Part shown: positions 32,908 to 42,859 of the stretch, piece by piece
Layout: the number at the start of each line of letters is the position of its first letter
Numbering within the stretch: position 1 is the stretch's first letter
NCBI RefSeq assembly: GCF_030815415.1
Contig: NZ_JAUSWW010000001.1
Location: forward strand, 124,001-188,000
Direction: 5' to 3'
DNA from: Streptomyces canus
GTDB taxonomy: Bacteria; Actinomycetota; Actinomycetes; Streptomycetales; Streptomycetaceae
DNA length: 64,000 nt
The notes under the pieces: model-generated
What the model was told of the DNA's origin: nothing
Database searches by the model: none
What the model saw: the letters and a program-made list of their open reading frames with translations, nothing else
Program-made: the position numbers and the translations under genes

Positions 32908-34347
32908 ATGCTCCGACGCGCCCTCCCCCATGTGTTGGCCGCCCTCCTGTTCGTGACCGCGTTCCTGGCCATCGGCTCCCCCGCCCAGGCGGCCACGGTC
33001 ACCGTCACCAACGCCACCCAGTTCACCGACACCACCGGTGCCGTCGTCCACGCCCACGGCGGCGGGGTGATCAAAGTCGGCTCGTACTACTACTGGTTCG
33101 GCGAGAACCGCAACGCCGACAACACCTTCAAAGCCGTTTCCGCCTACCGCTCGACCGACCTGAAGACCTGGGAGTTCAGACGCAACGTCCTGACCCCGGC
33201 GGGCGACCCGGAGCTGGCGGTCGCCAACATCGAGCGACCGAAGGTCCTTTACAACTCCGCCACCGGCAAGTTCGTGATGTGGATGCACAAGGAGAACGGC
33301 GCCGACTACACCCAGGCCCGCGCGGCCGTCGCCGTCTCCGACACGGTCGACGGCGACTACACCTGGAAGGGCAGCTTCCGACCCCCGAGCGGCACCACGT
33401 CCCGCGACATGACCCTGTTCAAGGACGACGACGGCACCGCCTACCAGATCACCTCCGCCGCCGGCAACGCCGACCTGCAGATCTGGAAACTCAGCGCCGA
33501 CTACACGGCCTACGAGAGTCTGACCGCTAACCCCTGGGCCGGTACCTTCCGTGAGGCTCCGGCGCTGTTCAAGCGCAACGGTGTCTACTTCATGCTCACT
33601 TCCGGCAACAGCGGCTGGAAGCCCAACCAGCAGAAGTACGCCACCGCCACCAGCATCGCCGGCCCGTGGACGGCCATGACCGAGATCGGCGACGAGACCG
33701 GCTACCGTTCCCAGACCACGTTCGTGCTGCCCGTCCAGGGGACCGCGGGAACCTCGTACCTCTACCTGGGCGACCGCTGGGGCAACTCCATGGGCGGCAC
33801 GGTCAACGACTCACAGTACGTCTGGCTTCCGCTGACCTTCCCGACCCGGACCACCATGAACCTGCCGTGGTACCCGCAGATCGCCATCGACACCGAGGCC
33901 GGCACGGTCACCGGCGTGGGCGGCGGCCCGTACTACAACCTGGTGGCCCGCCACAGCGGCAAGTGCCTCGACATCTCCGACAACTCCGCCGCCGACGGTG
34001 CGGTCGCCCTCCAGTACACCTGCGGCGGCGGCCTCAACCAGCAGTGGCGGCTCAAGGACGCGGGCAGCGGGTACGTCCAGATCCTCGCCCAGCACAGCGG
34101 CAAGTGCCTGGACGTCGCGAACAACTCGACCGCCGACGGCGCCTTCGTCAACCAGTACCGCTGCACCAGCGGCACCAACCAGCAGTGGCAGTTCCAGGAC
34201 CAGGGGGACGGCTCCTACCGGATCGTCGCCCGGCACAGCGGCAAGTGCCTTGATGTGGCGGACGCTGCCACCACCAACGGCGCACGCCTCATCCAGTGGC
34301 CCTGCGGAACCGGCGCCAACCAGAAGTTCCAGCGACGCGCGGCGTGA
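32908..34347 (+). CDS. Secreted GH43-like beta-propeller enzyme with ricin domain
   Basis: This is a 479-residue exported protein. The ATG at 32908 follows GAGGTGG and starts a Sec signal (MLRRALPHVLAALLFVTAFLA) ending near AQA-ATV. The catalytic part (~35-345) has AHGGGVIKVGSYYYWFGENR, ERPKVLYNSATGKFVMWMH, FREAPALFKRNGVYFMLTSG and LYLGDRW, the pattern of GH43 subfamily 24 exo-beta-1,3-galactanases. The C-terminal ~130 residues hold three ricin repeats, each with RHSGKCLD or QHSGKCLD and a QQW motif. It would act on arabinogalactan side chains. Its last 59 bp overlap the convergent MFS gene. Confidence 0.88.
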   Translation: MLRRALPHVLAALLFVTAFLAIGSPAQAATVTVTNATQFTDTTGAVVHAHGGGVIKVGSYYYWFGENRNADNTFKAVSAYRSTDLKTWEFRRNVLTPAGDPELAVANIERPKVLYNSATGKFVMWMHKENGADYTQARAAVAVSDTVDGDYTWKGSFRPPSGTTSRDMTLFKDDDGTAYQITSAAGNADLQIWKLSADYTAYESLTANPWAGTFREAPALFKRNGVYFMLTSGNSGWKPNQQKYATATSIAGPWTAMTEIGDETGYRSQTTFVLPVQGTAGTSYLYLGDRWGNSMGGTVNDSQYVWLPLTFPTRTTMNLPWYPQIAIDTEAGTVTGVGGGPYYNLVARHSGKCLDISDNSAADGAVALQYTCGGGLNQQWRLKDAGSGYVQILAQHSGKCLDVANNSTADGAFVNQYRCTSGTNQQWQFQDQGDGSYRIVARHSGKCLDVADAATTNGARLIQWPCGTGANQKFQRRAA

Positions 34348-35533
34348 CGGGATCGGGCAGGAAATGCCGGGCGGCGGCCAGGAGCAGAACCGCCAGGACG
34401 GCCGGTGCCGCGTAGGCGAGACGGAACTGGCCGGTGGAGCCGAGGAGTCCGCTGACCGCGCCGCCGGTGATGACTCCGACGTAGTTGAAGAGGTTCAGGC
34501 GCGCCAGGACCGCCTCCGAGGCAGCGGGACGCAGCCGCGCGGCCGAGGCCAGACACAGCGGAGCCAGGACCGACGCGCCCAGGCCCACCGCCCCGGCCGC
34601 GAGCACGGCGAACGGCCAGCTCGGTGCGGCGGCCATCGCTGCCAGGGCGCCCGCGACCATCAGGGCCGCGGTGCGGACGACGACGGCCGCGCCGAACCGT
34701 CGCACGAGGCGGTCGGTGGCGGCGCGGCCGGCGACCGTGCCGGCCTGGTAGGCCGCATAGGCCAGCGGCGCGACCGTGAGGGACGCGGCGAGAGTCTGGC
34801 GCAGGTAGACCGACGACCAGGCCGAGACGGTGGAGTCGACGACGTACACGACGAGGAGGACAAGGCCGAAGGGGATGAGCCGGATCCACAGGCGGCGCCC
34901 CGGCGGCGGCTGCGCGACGGTGTCCGACGGTCCCGCGGAGGAGGTGGGGAGGGCGTGCTCCCGGATGCAGACGGCGAGGAGCGACACGATGCCGGCCTGC
35001 ACGCTCAGGCCGACGCCCACCGGCCACTCCAGCCGGGCGGCTCCGGCAGTGAGCAGGGCCGCGACCACGCCGCCCACGCTCCATGCCGTATAGAAGGAGC
35101 CGAAGATGCTGCGGCCGTAGGCGCGTTCGATCGCCGCCGCCCGGGCGTTGGCCCCGACATCGAGGGCCCCGACGGCGAGCCCGAAGAGGATGTACGCGCA
35201 GATGACGGTTGCCTCGTCGGGGGCCCACCCGATCAGTACCAGTGCCACCGCGGCCGTCAGGACGGCCCCGCGCATCGTGGCGACGGGACCGGCGCGACGG
35301 ATCGCGGCCAGACCCAGGAAGCTGCCGCCCCCTGCCATCAGCGCCACCGCGACCAACAGGGCGGTCGTCAGCAGCGGAGCCAGTTTCAGGTGCTCGGTGA
35401 CGGCGGGGACCGTCGTGTACACGGCTGCGACGGACACCCCTTGCGCGGCGAACGCGAGCGTCGCGCCCCTTCGGGCACCGGACTTGGAGACCGGATGACC
35501 GGCCCTCGCCCGTACGGGAGCATTTGAGGTCAT
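34289..35533 (-). CDS. MFS transporter
   Basis: This is a 414-residue major facilitator protein with about twelve helices and a central cytoplasmic loop around SSAGPSDTVAQPPPGRR. The N-terminal half has the helix 2-3 loop AIRRAGPVATMRGA and GALDVGANARAAAIERAYG. The ATG at 35533 has GAAGG upstream. The 3' end overlaps the GH43-like gene by 59 bp tail to tail. The substrate is unknown; sugar or small-molecule export are both possible. Confidence 0.88.
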   Translation of the reverse strand: MTSNAPVRARAGHPVSKSGARRGATLAFAAQGVSVAAVYTTVPAVTEHLKLAPLLTTALLVAVALMAGGGSFLGLAAIRRAGPVATMRGAVLTAAVALVLIGWAPDEATVICAYILFGLAVGALDVGANARAAAIERAYGRSIFGSFYTAWSVGGVVAALLTAGAARLEWPVGVGLSVQAGIVSLLAVCIREHALPTSSAGPSDTVAQPPPGRRLWIRLIPFGLVLLVVYVVDSTVSAWSSVYLRQTLAASLTVAPLAYAAYQAGTVAGRAATDRLVRRFGAAVVVRTAALMVAGALAAMAAAPSWPFAVLAAGAVGLGASVLAPLCLASAARLRPAASEAVLARLNLFNYVGVITGGAVSGLLGSTGQFRLAYAAPAVLAVLLLAAARHFLPDPVTPRVAGTSGWRRFRRATG

Positions 35534-35749
35534 GATGCTGTCGCGCCTTCACTTCCTGTGTGCGCTGGTGTGAACAGTCGAGGACCAGGGAGTCGAATGC
35601 CGTATGGGTGCTGCGGGTGGCCGAAACGCTAGCCGGACGCGGACGACAGGCTCAGGACGCCAGGGGCCGTACAGGGGACTTCAGGGGCCACAACGTGCGA
35701 CCGGTGATGCCCGCTGCCTACGGTGGTCACCGAGGAGAAGGTGAGTGCG

Positions 35750-36823
35750 ATGTCCTTTGCCCCCCACCCGGCGGACCCGCCCGGGACCAGTCGCAGCACG
35801 TCGGCGACGATCCAGCCGAACATCCTGCGTTATCTCGTCGTGGTCGCCGACGAGCGCGGTGTCGATCTGCGGCCCCTGCTGAAGCAGATGGGACTCGACG
35901 AGACCGTCATGCGCTCCGCCGCGCTGCGGGTGTCGTACCGGCAGGGCAGCGCGGTGATCCGCCGTGCGCTGGAGCTCACCGGGGACGAGCGCCTGGGGCT
36001 GAAGGTCGGCGCGGCGCAGCACCTGACCGCGTGGGGCCTGCTCGGCTTCGCCCTGATGGCTGACGACACGCTCCAGCACGCCATCGAGACCGGCGTGAAG
36101 TACCAGAACCTCTCCGGCGCGATGGTGGTGTGGTCGGCCGGTCTGGGTCCGGACGACGACGCCTTCGTGCTGCGCGCCGATCTTCCCGATCCCGCCATGG
36201 ACCCGGCCGTGGCGTCCTTCCTGAGCGAGGAGGCTTTCGCCTCCGTGCTCACCCTGGGCCGGCTGGCCGTCGACCCGGCCTTCGCGCCCCGGGCCGTGGA
36301 GTTCTCCTTTCCGCCACCCCGCCGACGCGACCTGTACGACGCCCTGTTCCGCTGTCCGGTCCGCTTCGGCGCCCCCACGAACCGCATGCTCATCGACGCC
36401 ACATGGGCCCGTACCCCCATGCCCGGCCGCGATCCGGTGGGCTACGCGTCGACGCTGGAGATGCTCGACGCGCAGATGGCTTCCCGCCGTGACCAGCAGG
36501 ACCTGCTGGAGGTGCTGGAGGTCTCCGTGGCGCAGAGCCTTCCGGTGGTGCCGTCGTTCGGTGAGCAGGCACGGCGGCACGCGACGAGCGAGCGGACGCT
36601 GCGCCGTCGGCTGGCCGACTGCGGCACGACGTACGAGGCACTCGTCGAGGGGGTGCGCCGGGAACGCGCCGAACAGTTGTTGCTGCGTCCGGAACTGACG
36701 CTGCGCGACATCGCCCGCCGGGCGGGGTTCTCCGACGAACGGGCGCTGCGCCGCGCGGTGCGCCGCTGGCACGGTGCCTCCCCGGTTCAACTGCGGGAGC
36801 GGATGCGTACCGCTCGCCTGTGA
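35750..36823 (+). CDS. AraC family transcriptional regulator (OruR-like)
   Basis: This is a 357-residue AraC-type regulator. Residues ~15-200 match the ornithine/arabinose-binding-type N-terminal domain (Arabinose_bd), with VGAAQHLTAWGLLGFALMA. Residues ~255-350 hold the two HTHs, including SERTLRRRLADCGTTYEAL and LRDIARRAGFSDERALRRAVRRW. The ATG at 35750 has GGAGAAGG upstream. It converges on the ALDH-SDR-FMO operon with an 8-bp gap and may activate it. Confidence 0.85.
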   Translation: MSFAPHPADPPGTSRSTSATIQPNILRYLVVVADERGVDLRPLLKQMGLDETVMRSAALRVSYRQGSAVIRRALELTGDERLGLKVGAAQHLTAWGLLGFALMADDTLQHAIETGVKYQNLSGAMVVWSAGLGPDDDAFVLRADLPDPAMDPAVASFLSEEAFASVLTLGRLAVDPAFAPRAVEFSFPPPRRRDLYDALFRCPVRFGAPTNRMLIDATWARTPMPGRDPVGYASTLEMLDAQMASRRDQQDLLEVLEVSVAQSLPVVPSFGEQARRHATSERTLRRRLADCGTTYEALVEGVRRERAEQLLLRPELTLRDIARRAGFSDERALRRAVRRWHGASPVQLRERMRTARL

Positions 36824-36831
36824 GGCCGAGG

Positions 36832-38244
36832 TCAGCGGGTGCGGATCCAGATCGTCTTCTCCCGGGTCCACTGGGCGAAGGCGTCGGTGGACTTCTCCGC
36901 GCCGCCGAATCCCGACTGTTTCCAGCCGCCGAACGGTGTGGTGATGTCGCCCTCGCTGTAGGCGTTGACGGAGACCACGCCGGCCTCGATGCCGCGGGCC
37001 AGTCGCAGCGCGGTGTCCAGGTCGCGGGTCCACACCGAGGCGGCGAGACCGTATTCGGTGGCGTTGGCCCTGCGGACCGCCTCGTCCTCGGAGGTGAAGG
37101 TCTCGACGGTGACGACGGGACCGAACAGCTCCTTGGTGAGGACCTCGCTGCCGTCGGGGGCTCCGGTGATCACGGTGGGCGGGTAGTAGGCGCCGTGTGC
37201 GGGCAGCCCGTGCGGCAGTCCCCCGGTGTGGATCCGGGCTCCGCCGGCCCGGGCGGCCTCCACGGCTCCCGCGACCCGGTCGAAGGCGGCTCGGTTGATG
37301 AGCGGCCCCATCCGCGTGCGCGGGTCGGCCGGATCGCCGATGACGAGGTCTCGGGCAGCGGCCGTGAACCGCTCCAGGACCTCCTCGGCGATACTGCGGT
37401 GCACCAGCACCCGGGAGCCGGCGGTGCAGTTCTGCCCCATGGTCAGGAACGCGGCCTCGATCATGTTGTCGATGAGCTCGTCGCCGTAGGAGAGCGCGTC
37501 GGCCATCAGCACCTGGGGGCTCTTGCCTCCCATCTCCAGCGAGACGCGCTTGAAGTTGCTGTCGGCGGCGTCCTTGAGGATGCGGCGGCCGGTCGCTGTG
37601 GACCCGGTGAAGGAGAGCGCCCCCACGAGGGGGCTGCGGGCGAGGGCGGCCCCGGCTTCCCCGCCGTAGCCCGGCAGGACCGTGAGGACCCCGTCGGGCA
37701 GGCCCGCCTCGGCCGCGAGGGCGGCCAGGTGCAGGGCCGAGCGCGGGGTCGCCTCGGCGGGCTTGACCAGCAGACAGTTGCCCGCGGCCAGGGCCGGTCC
37801 GACCTTCCAGGCGGTCATGGCCAGCGGGTAGTTCCACGGCAGGATCGCCGCGACGACCCCGACCGGTTCGCGGCTCATCAGACCGAGACCGTCGGGCCCG
37901 CCCGGCGCGACCCGTCCGAAGACCTTGTCGGCCGCCTCGGCGAACCAGCGGATCGACTCGATCGCGCCCGGTACATCGCCCGTACGGCACTCCGTGATCG
38001 GCTTGCCCGCGTCCTCGCTGTCCAGCCGGGCGAGGATCTCCGCGTCGCGCTCCATGAGATCGGCGAGCCGCAGCAGCACCGCGCCGCGCTCCCGCACCGG
38101 CAGCCGCGACCACACCCCGGCCTCGTGGACCTGCCGGGCCCGCTCGGCCGCCTTGGCCACGTCGTCGGCGCTCGCGGCGGGCAGGCTGGTGATCGGCTCA
38201 CCGGTGGCGGGGTTGACGACGTAAAGCGTCTCGTTCGTGGTCAT
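36832..38244 (-). CDS. NAD(P)-dependent aldehyde dehydrogenase
   Basis: This is a 470-residue ALDH superfamily enzyme oxidising an aldehyde to an acid. The cofactor motif FTGSTATGRRI, the general base Glu in VSLEMGGKSPQVL and the catalytic Cys in TMGQNCTAGSRV are all present. Its ATG at 38244 overlaps the SDR stop by 4 bp, so it is the last gene of a three-gene operon with an FMO and an SDR. Confidence 0.92.
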   Translation of the reverse strand: MTTNETLYVVNPATGEPITSLPAASADDVAKAAERARQVHEAGVWSRLPVRERGAVLLRLADLMERDAEILARLDSEDAGKPITECRTGDVPGAIESIRWFAEAADKVFGRVAPGGPDGLGLMSREPVGVVAAILPWNYPLAMTAWKVGPALAAGNCLLVKPAEATPRSALHLAALAAEAGLPDGVLTVLPGYGGEAGAALARSPLVGALSFTGSTATGRRILKDAADSNFKRVSLEMGGKSPQVLMADALSYGDELIDNMIEAAFLTMGQNCTAGSRVLVHRSIAEEVLERFTAAARDLVIGDPADPRTRMGPLINRAAFDRVAGAVEAARAGGARIHTGGLPHGLPAHGAYYPPTVITGAPDGSEVLTKELFGPVVTVETFTSEDEAVRRANATEYGLAASVWTRDLDTALRLARGIEAGVVSVNAYSEGDITTPFGGWKQSGFGGAEKSTDAFAQWTREKTIWIRTR

Positions 38245-39119
38245 GCTTCCTCCACCAGTTCCCAGCGTCCTTCGGTCCGGCGGGCCAGTCCGCGTCGGCG
38301 CAGGTCCTCCAGATAGCGGGCCATGCCGCGGTCACCGCGCTTGCGGAACAGCGGGAAGACGCGGGGCAGCAGGTTCGGCACGAGCATCGCGAACCGCACC
38401 AGACGGGACTCGCCGGCCCGGGGGTAGGCCTCAAGGCGCGGCTTGTCCAGCAGGCTCACCACGGCCGCGACGACGTCGGCGGGCTGCTGCGGGGGATCCT
38501 GGAACTGCATGGAGTTCCCGCCGTCCACGGCCTCCTGGCGCAGCATCCGGGTGTCGGTCGCCGATGGCAGCACCGAACCGGCCAGGATTCCCTTGCTCCT
38601 CAGGTCGAGCCCGATGGCGAGCATCGCGCCGCGCAGCCCGAACTTGGAAGCGGTGTAGATCGGGGTCTCACCCAGCGGGAAGACCCCTCCGAGGGAAACC
38701 GTGGTGACCACCCGGGCGTCCCGGGAAGCCATGAGCAGAGGAAGGGCGATCCGGGTCGTGATCAGCGGTGAGGTCAGGTTGAGGGTGATCTCCCGCTCGA
38801 TGCTCTCGACACTGCGGACGTCGAAGCGTTCGGCGCTCGTCATGCCCACGTTGTTGACGAGTACGTCGAGCCCACCGTGGTCCTCGGCGACCACCTCGAA
38901 CAACCGCTCCACCTGGGCGCGGTCCATCAGGTCACAGCCGATGCCCGTATGCCCGGCGCCCGGCAGGTCCGCGGCCACCCTCATGGCGCGGACCGCGTCG
39001 ATGTCGACGACGACGCAGCGGGCGCCGCCGGAGGCGAAACGACGGCACAGCGCGCTGCCGATGCCGCCCGCGCCACCGGTCACCACGATGACCTTGTCGG
39101 TGAAGTTGAAAGCGCTCAT
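38241..39119 (-). CDS. Short-chain dehydrogenase/reductase
   Basis: This is a 292-residue classical SDR. It has TGGAGGIG for cofactor binding, NNVG, the catalytic Ser near VVTTVSLGG and Tyr-x3-Lys in YTASKFGLRG. About 50 residues beyond the usual core form a basic tail. The ATG at 39119 overlaps the FMO stop (ATGA). It may oxidise or reduce an alcohol/ketone handled by the neighbouring FMO and ALDH. Confidence 0.9.
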   Translation of the reverse strand: MSAFNFTDKVIVVTGGAGGIGSALCRRFASGGARCVVVDIDAVRAMRVAADLPGAGHTGIGCDLMDRAQVERLFEVVAEDHGGLDVLVNNVGMTSAERFDVRSVESIEREITLNLTSPLITTRIALPLLMASRDARVVTTVSLGGVFPLGETPIYTASKFGLRGAMLAIGLDLRSKGILAGSVLPSATDTRMLRQEAVDGGNSMQFQDPPQQPADVVAAVVSLLDKPRLEAYPRAGESRLVRFAMLVPNLLPRVFPLFRKRGDRGMARYLEDLRRRGLARRTEGRWELVEEA

Positions 39120-40462
39120 GCCGTCGCCGCCGCGGGGCGAAGGGAGCGCACGGGCGGCGGCTGGCCCTCGGTGCGCCAGCCCATCTCGCGCGCGACCTTG
39201 CCCAGGTACTTCACGAAGGCCCCGCTGTCGACGTAGCCGGTGTGGCGCGGCGAGTCGACGAACTTCAGCCGGCCGGACAGATCCGGGCGGTCGGCGCGGA
39301 TCCTCTGGGTGAACCGCTCCGCGTTCGACCGCCGGTGCCGCGCGTCGTGGAGGTACCCGGCGATCAGCTGCGCCTGCACGTCGAAGAGCTGGTAGGCACC
39401 GGAGTTGGTCTCGACGAAGCCGATGCCGAACAAGCCCTCGTGCTCGCGCGAGAACGACGACAGGTACAGGTCGGGGTGCTGCTCGTCGCCGAAGTACTGC
39501 TGCGCGACCGGCACTTTGTGGACGTAGCCCGTGGCGAGCAGGACGAGGTCGAAGTCCTCGCTCGTGCCGTCGGTGAAGTGCACGGTCCGGCCCTCGGTGC
39601 GGGCCATCCCGGGCTTGGCGGTGATGTCGCCGTGCTGGAGGTGGTGGATCAGCATCGAGTTGACGGCAGGGTGGGTCTCGAACAGCTTGTGGTCCGGCTT
39701 CGGCAGCCCCAGCCGCGTCGGGTCCCCGTTGATGATCCGCAGGAGGGCACCGAAGACCCGCTGCGCCAGCCACATCGGCAGATGCGGCCCGCTGTTGGCG
39801 ATGGTGTCCACCGGCCGGCCGAAGAGGTGCTTGGGGATGAACCAGTATCCGCGCCGCATGCTGATCACCGCGTGGTCCGCGGCCCGGGCCGCGTCGCACG
39901 CGATGTCGCATCCGGAGTTGCCCGCGCCCACGACCAGGACCCGCTTGCCCCGCAGTTCCTCCGCGCCGCGATAGCCGACGGTGTGCCGGACCTCTCCGCT
40001 GAACTCCCCCGGCAGTTCGGGGATGTTGGGGTGCCACTGCGATCCCGTGCAGACGACGACCTGCCCGTGCACGCTTTCCCTGCCGTCGGCCCGGGTGACC
40101 GTCCAGGTGCCGTCCGTGTTCTTCCGGACGTTTTCGACCTCGGCGCCGAACTCGATGCGGTCCGTCAGCCCGTAGGCCTCGGCGAAGGACGTCAGGTACG
40201 ACAGGATCTGCCGGTGGGGCGGATAGTCCGCGAAGTGGTCGGGCATCGGGAAGCCGCCGAAGCCCGACAGGGTCCTGCTGGAAATGAAGTGGGCCGACTC
40301 GTACATCGGGCCGCCGGGATTGTCGATGTCCCAGATACCGCCGGGCCCGGTGTGCCGCTCCAGATGCGTGTACGGGAGATTCCGCTCCGCCAGGGCCCTG
40401 GCGACCGCCAGCCCGGCAGGGCCCGCCCCGATCACGCACGTGTCAAACTGGCTTTCCTTCAC
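39116..40462 (-). CDS. Flavin-containing monooxygenase
   Basis: This is a 448-residue FMO/Baeyer-Villiger-type enzyme. It has CVIGAGPAGLAVARAL for FAD, VLVVGAGNSGCDIACD for NADPH, and LATGYVH late in the protein. The GTG at 40462 is chosen for GAGGAGG seven bases upstream. It leads the operon FMO-SDR-ALDH, which reads like oxidation of a ketone or heteroatom compound and onward conversion of the alcohol and aldehyde products. The substrate is unknown. Confidence 0.88.
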   Translation of the reverse strand: MKESQFDTCVIGAGPAGLAVARALAERNLPYTHLERHTGPGGIWDIDNPGGPMYESAHFISSRTLSGFGGFPMPDHFADYPPHRQILSYLTSFAEAYGLTDRIEFGAEVENVRKNTDGTWTVTRADGRESVHGQVVVCTGSQWHPNIPELPGEFSGEVRHTVGYRGAEELRGKRVLVVGAGNSGCDIACDAARAADHAVISMRRGYWFIPKHLFGRPVDTIANSGPHLPMWLAQRVFGALLRIINGDPTRLGLPKPDHKLFETHPAVNSMLIHHLQHGDITAKPGMARTEGRTVHFTDGTSEDFDLVLLATGYVHKVPVAQQYFGDEQHPDLYLSSFSREHEGLFGIGFVETNSGAYQLFDVQAQLIAGYLHDARHRRSNAERFTQRIRADRPDLSGRLKFVDSPRHTGYVDSGAFVKYLGKVAREMGWRTEGQPPPVRSLRPAAATA

Positions 40463-40599
40463 GGGCCTGCCTCCTCGTTCGTCCCGCTTCACGGGCCTTG
40501 GAGGAAACGTATTCACCCGCCGTTCAGCGGGAACTGACCTGCGCGGCCACGGACCGGACCTCAGCGGCCGCGCGACCACGGCATCGGTTGCGCCCGGCC

Positions 40600-41890
40600 C
40601 GGCTGCTCGGCAGGCTCATCCAGCGGTTCCGTCCAGATCATCCTGCCGGCGGAGGCCGGACGACTGCCCCCGGCGCTCGGCGCCCTGGGCGACGAGCAGC
40701 GGTCCCGTCCGCCTTCGTCGAAGACGCGGGCCCGCCGCAGGTGCCGGGCGGTGCCGGTGCCGTCGGGAAGCCGCCGCGACTTCGCAAATGAGCGCGTCCG
40801 CGCGGATGAGCCAGGGCTCGATGGGCGCGTTGCCGTAACGGATGGCCCGACTCGCTGACGATCAGCTCGGTGGCAAGCTCGAGCCCGGACAGCCTCCAGG
40901 CAGCTGGCTGTTCGCCCGCCATCCGGCGCGCACCCGCGACGGCCGCGGGATCCATGGGCAGCCGCCAGGTACATACCTGGTCGGCGCCGAGCTTGGAGGT
41001 GCGGGCCAGGAGCAGGACGATGTCGTCGGCAGGGGTGTGAGGCCGTACCTTGCGGAGCAGTCGACGGCCGGGCGGCGCAGTGCCTCACAGCAGGGGCGGT
41101 CCAACGTCGACATCGCGGCCGGGCGCCTGGATCAGTCCGTCGGTGCAGAGGGCGAGCAGGCTGTCCTCGCCCATGTCATCCGGGCGGCCTCGAAGGGCAG
41201 ACCGCCCAGGCCGAGTGGTGGCCCGGCGGATAGGTCCGGGACCCGCACCGTGCCGTCGGAGGTCACCAGGTCGGGTCGCGGGTGCGCTGCCCGCGCCAGG
41301 TCACATCGGCCGGCGACGGGGGCGTAGACGGCGTAGAGGCAGGTGGCCCCGGCCTCCTTCGAGGCCCCTCGCGCATCCGGGCCTTCCTCCCGGTCGAGGC
41401 GGACCATCAGGTCGTCCAGCCGGGTGAGCAGTTCGCCGGGCGCGAATCGGCGTCGGCGAGGGTCCGTACCGCAGAGCACGGACGCCCCGTCGTGGCCGAG
41501 GCGTGCAGCAGCGGATCGCCCGCACGGTGTCAGCGCCGCGGCAGGAGGTGAGCTGGGAGCGCAGACGTCGGGGCCGCCCGCCGGGACCACGGATTCCGGG
41601 CACTCCGGGAGCACCGAACACTGCGCGGTACGACGGCACACGACCGGTGTGGCGGGCGGTATCGCTTGCGGCTCATGTCCCTGGACAGCCGATTCCAGCA
41701 GATCGACGGTGGCGCAGTCGGCGAATCCCGTCACCGCCGGCTCGGCCAGTTCCTCGGCTGTCCGGGTCACATGGCCTGCCCGGGTGCCTGCCGCCGGTGT
41801 TCGTCGGGGCCGCGCAGGTACACGATGGCCAGCCTGTCCAAGCAGGTGCGCTCCAGCGTCATGCCCGCCGCCTCGACGACGGCCGGGCCT
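40600..41890 (-). pseudogene. Degraded SpoIIE-type PP2C phosphatase / anti-sigma kinase gene
   Basis: Fragments in several minus-strand frames line up in the order of a Streptomyces GAF-SpoIIE-HATPase regulator. A GAF piece reads FADCATVDLLESAV and RRTAQCSVLPECPE; a PP2C piece reads GELLTRLDDLMVRLDREE, ATCLYAVYAPVAGRCDLA and PPLGLGGLPFE; then DDIVLLLARTSKLGADQV leads into an ATPase piece with FDEGGRDR and RMIWTEPL. Several frameshifts and an internal deletion separate them. It cannot encode a working protein. Confidence 0.7.
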
Positions 41891-41915
41891 GCGTAGCGCC
41901 GGGAAGGCCTCGCGG

Positions 41916-42545
41916 TCAGCCCGCCGTGACGGGAGTCGCGGTGGGGTCCAGCCGGCCGTCGGCAAGCGCCAGCAAGGCGGAGACGAGGGCTCGCAGGCAG
42001 ATCTGCTCGGCCTCTTCGTCGGGCAACGACAGGTGCTGCATCACGAGGCCGTCGAATCCGGCGAGGAAGTAACGGGCAATGGTCTCCGCAGGCTGGGCGA
42101 GCGCCTGTCCCGTTCGCTCGGCCGCCTCGGCCACGATCCTCGCCGCCACTTCGATCACGTCGCGGTAGTGACCTTGCCGTGCCTCGGCCAGAGAGGGTGT
42201 GCGCAACGCGAACATCATCAGTTCCGTCAGCAACTGGTGACTCGCCGGCTGCTCGCGCACGGTCTGCCACAGGGCGGCTGCCAGAGTGCCGATGGTCTCC
42301 TCGAATCCCCCCTCCTCAGGCGTGGCCTGCTCGACCTGCGAGATCAGCTCTGCGGTGAGCTTCTCCATGACAGCGCGGTACAGACCCTCCTTCGTGCCGA
42401 AGGTGTAGTGCACGGTGGCCTGTGCCACGCCGAGCTCGGCCGCGATGGCCCGGGTACTTCCGGCCGCGACACCCTCCCTGGTCATGAGGTCAATGGCCGC
42501 TTTGATCAGCTGGGGGCGGCGCTCAGCCGCAGAAACGTGAGCCAT
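41916..42545 (-). CDS. TetR family transcriptional regulator
   Basis: This is a 209-residue TetR regulator. The HTH is at ~9-57 (RPQLIKAAIDLMTREGVAAG, AIAAELGVAQATVHYTFGTKEGLYRAV). The C-terminal domain has FLAGFDGLVMQHLSLPDEEA, a pattern seen in many Streptomyces TetR proteins. The ATG at 42545 is chosen as the first before the HTH. Palindromes lie directly upstream. No intact target gene adjoins it; the neighbours on both sides are pseudogenes. Confidence 0.85.
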   Translation of the reverse strand: MAHVSAAERRPQLIKAAIDLMTREGVAAGSTRAIAAELGVAQATVHYTFGTKEGLYRAVMEKLTAELISQVEQATPEEGGFEETIGTLAAALWQTVREQPASHQLLTELMMFALRTPSLAEARQGHYRDVIEVAARIVAEAAERTGQALAQPAETIARYFLAGFDGLVMQHLSLPDEEAEQICLRALVSALLALADGRLDPTATPVTAG

Positions 42546-42560
42546 GAAGCGACTATAGCG

Positions 42561-42601
42561 ACTTAGTCCACCGATTAAGTTGGACGACCAAATGGTCGTC
42601 C
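42561..42601. promoter_or_regulatory. Operators upstream of TetR gene
   Basis: Two inverted repeats adjoin: ACTTA-N10-TAAGT (42561-42580) and GGACGACCA-AA-TGGTCGTCC (42582-42601). Both lie within 60 bp upstream of the tetR start and fit autoregulation. Confidence 0.6.
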
Positions 42602-42859
42602 GGTTGCGCGGGCTGTACCGCGGCGACTTGGTCTGGTGGCTGCGCCGATCCCCCGGCCTGGTGATCGGCGGGAAGGCCGCCATGCCTTCCTGACCGACGT
42701 GGTCGAAACCGGCGGCCAGGAGCGTCATCTCTGCCGCCACGGCAAACCGCGTCCGAGCTCGCCCCGACCACGAATCCCGTGACGGCCAGCCCGTCGGGTC
42801 AGGGCGAAGGCCAGGGATCAGCCGCCTGTCGCAGCGACCCCGATGTTGGTGAGAGTGCT

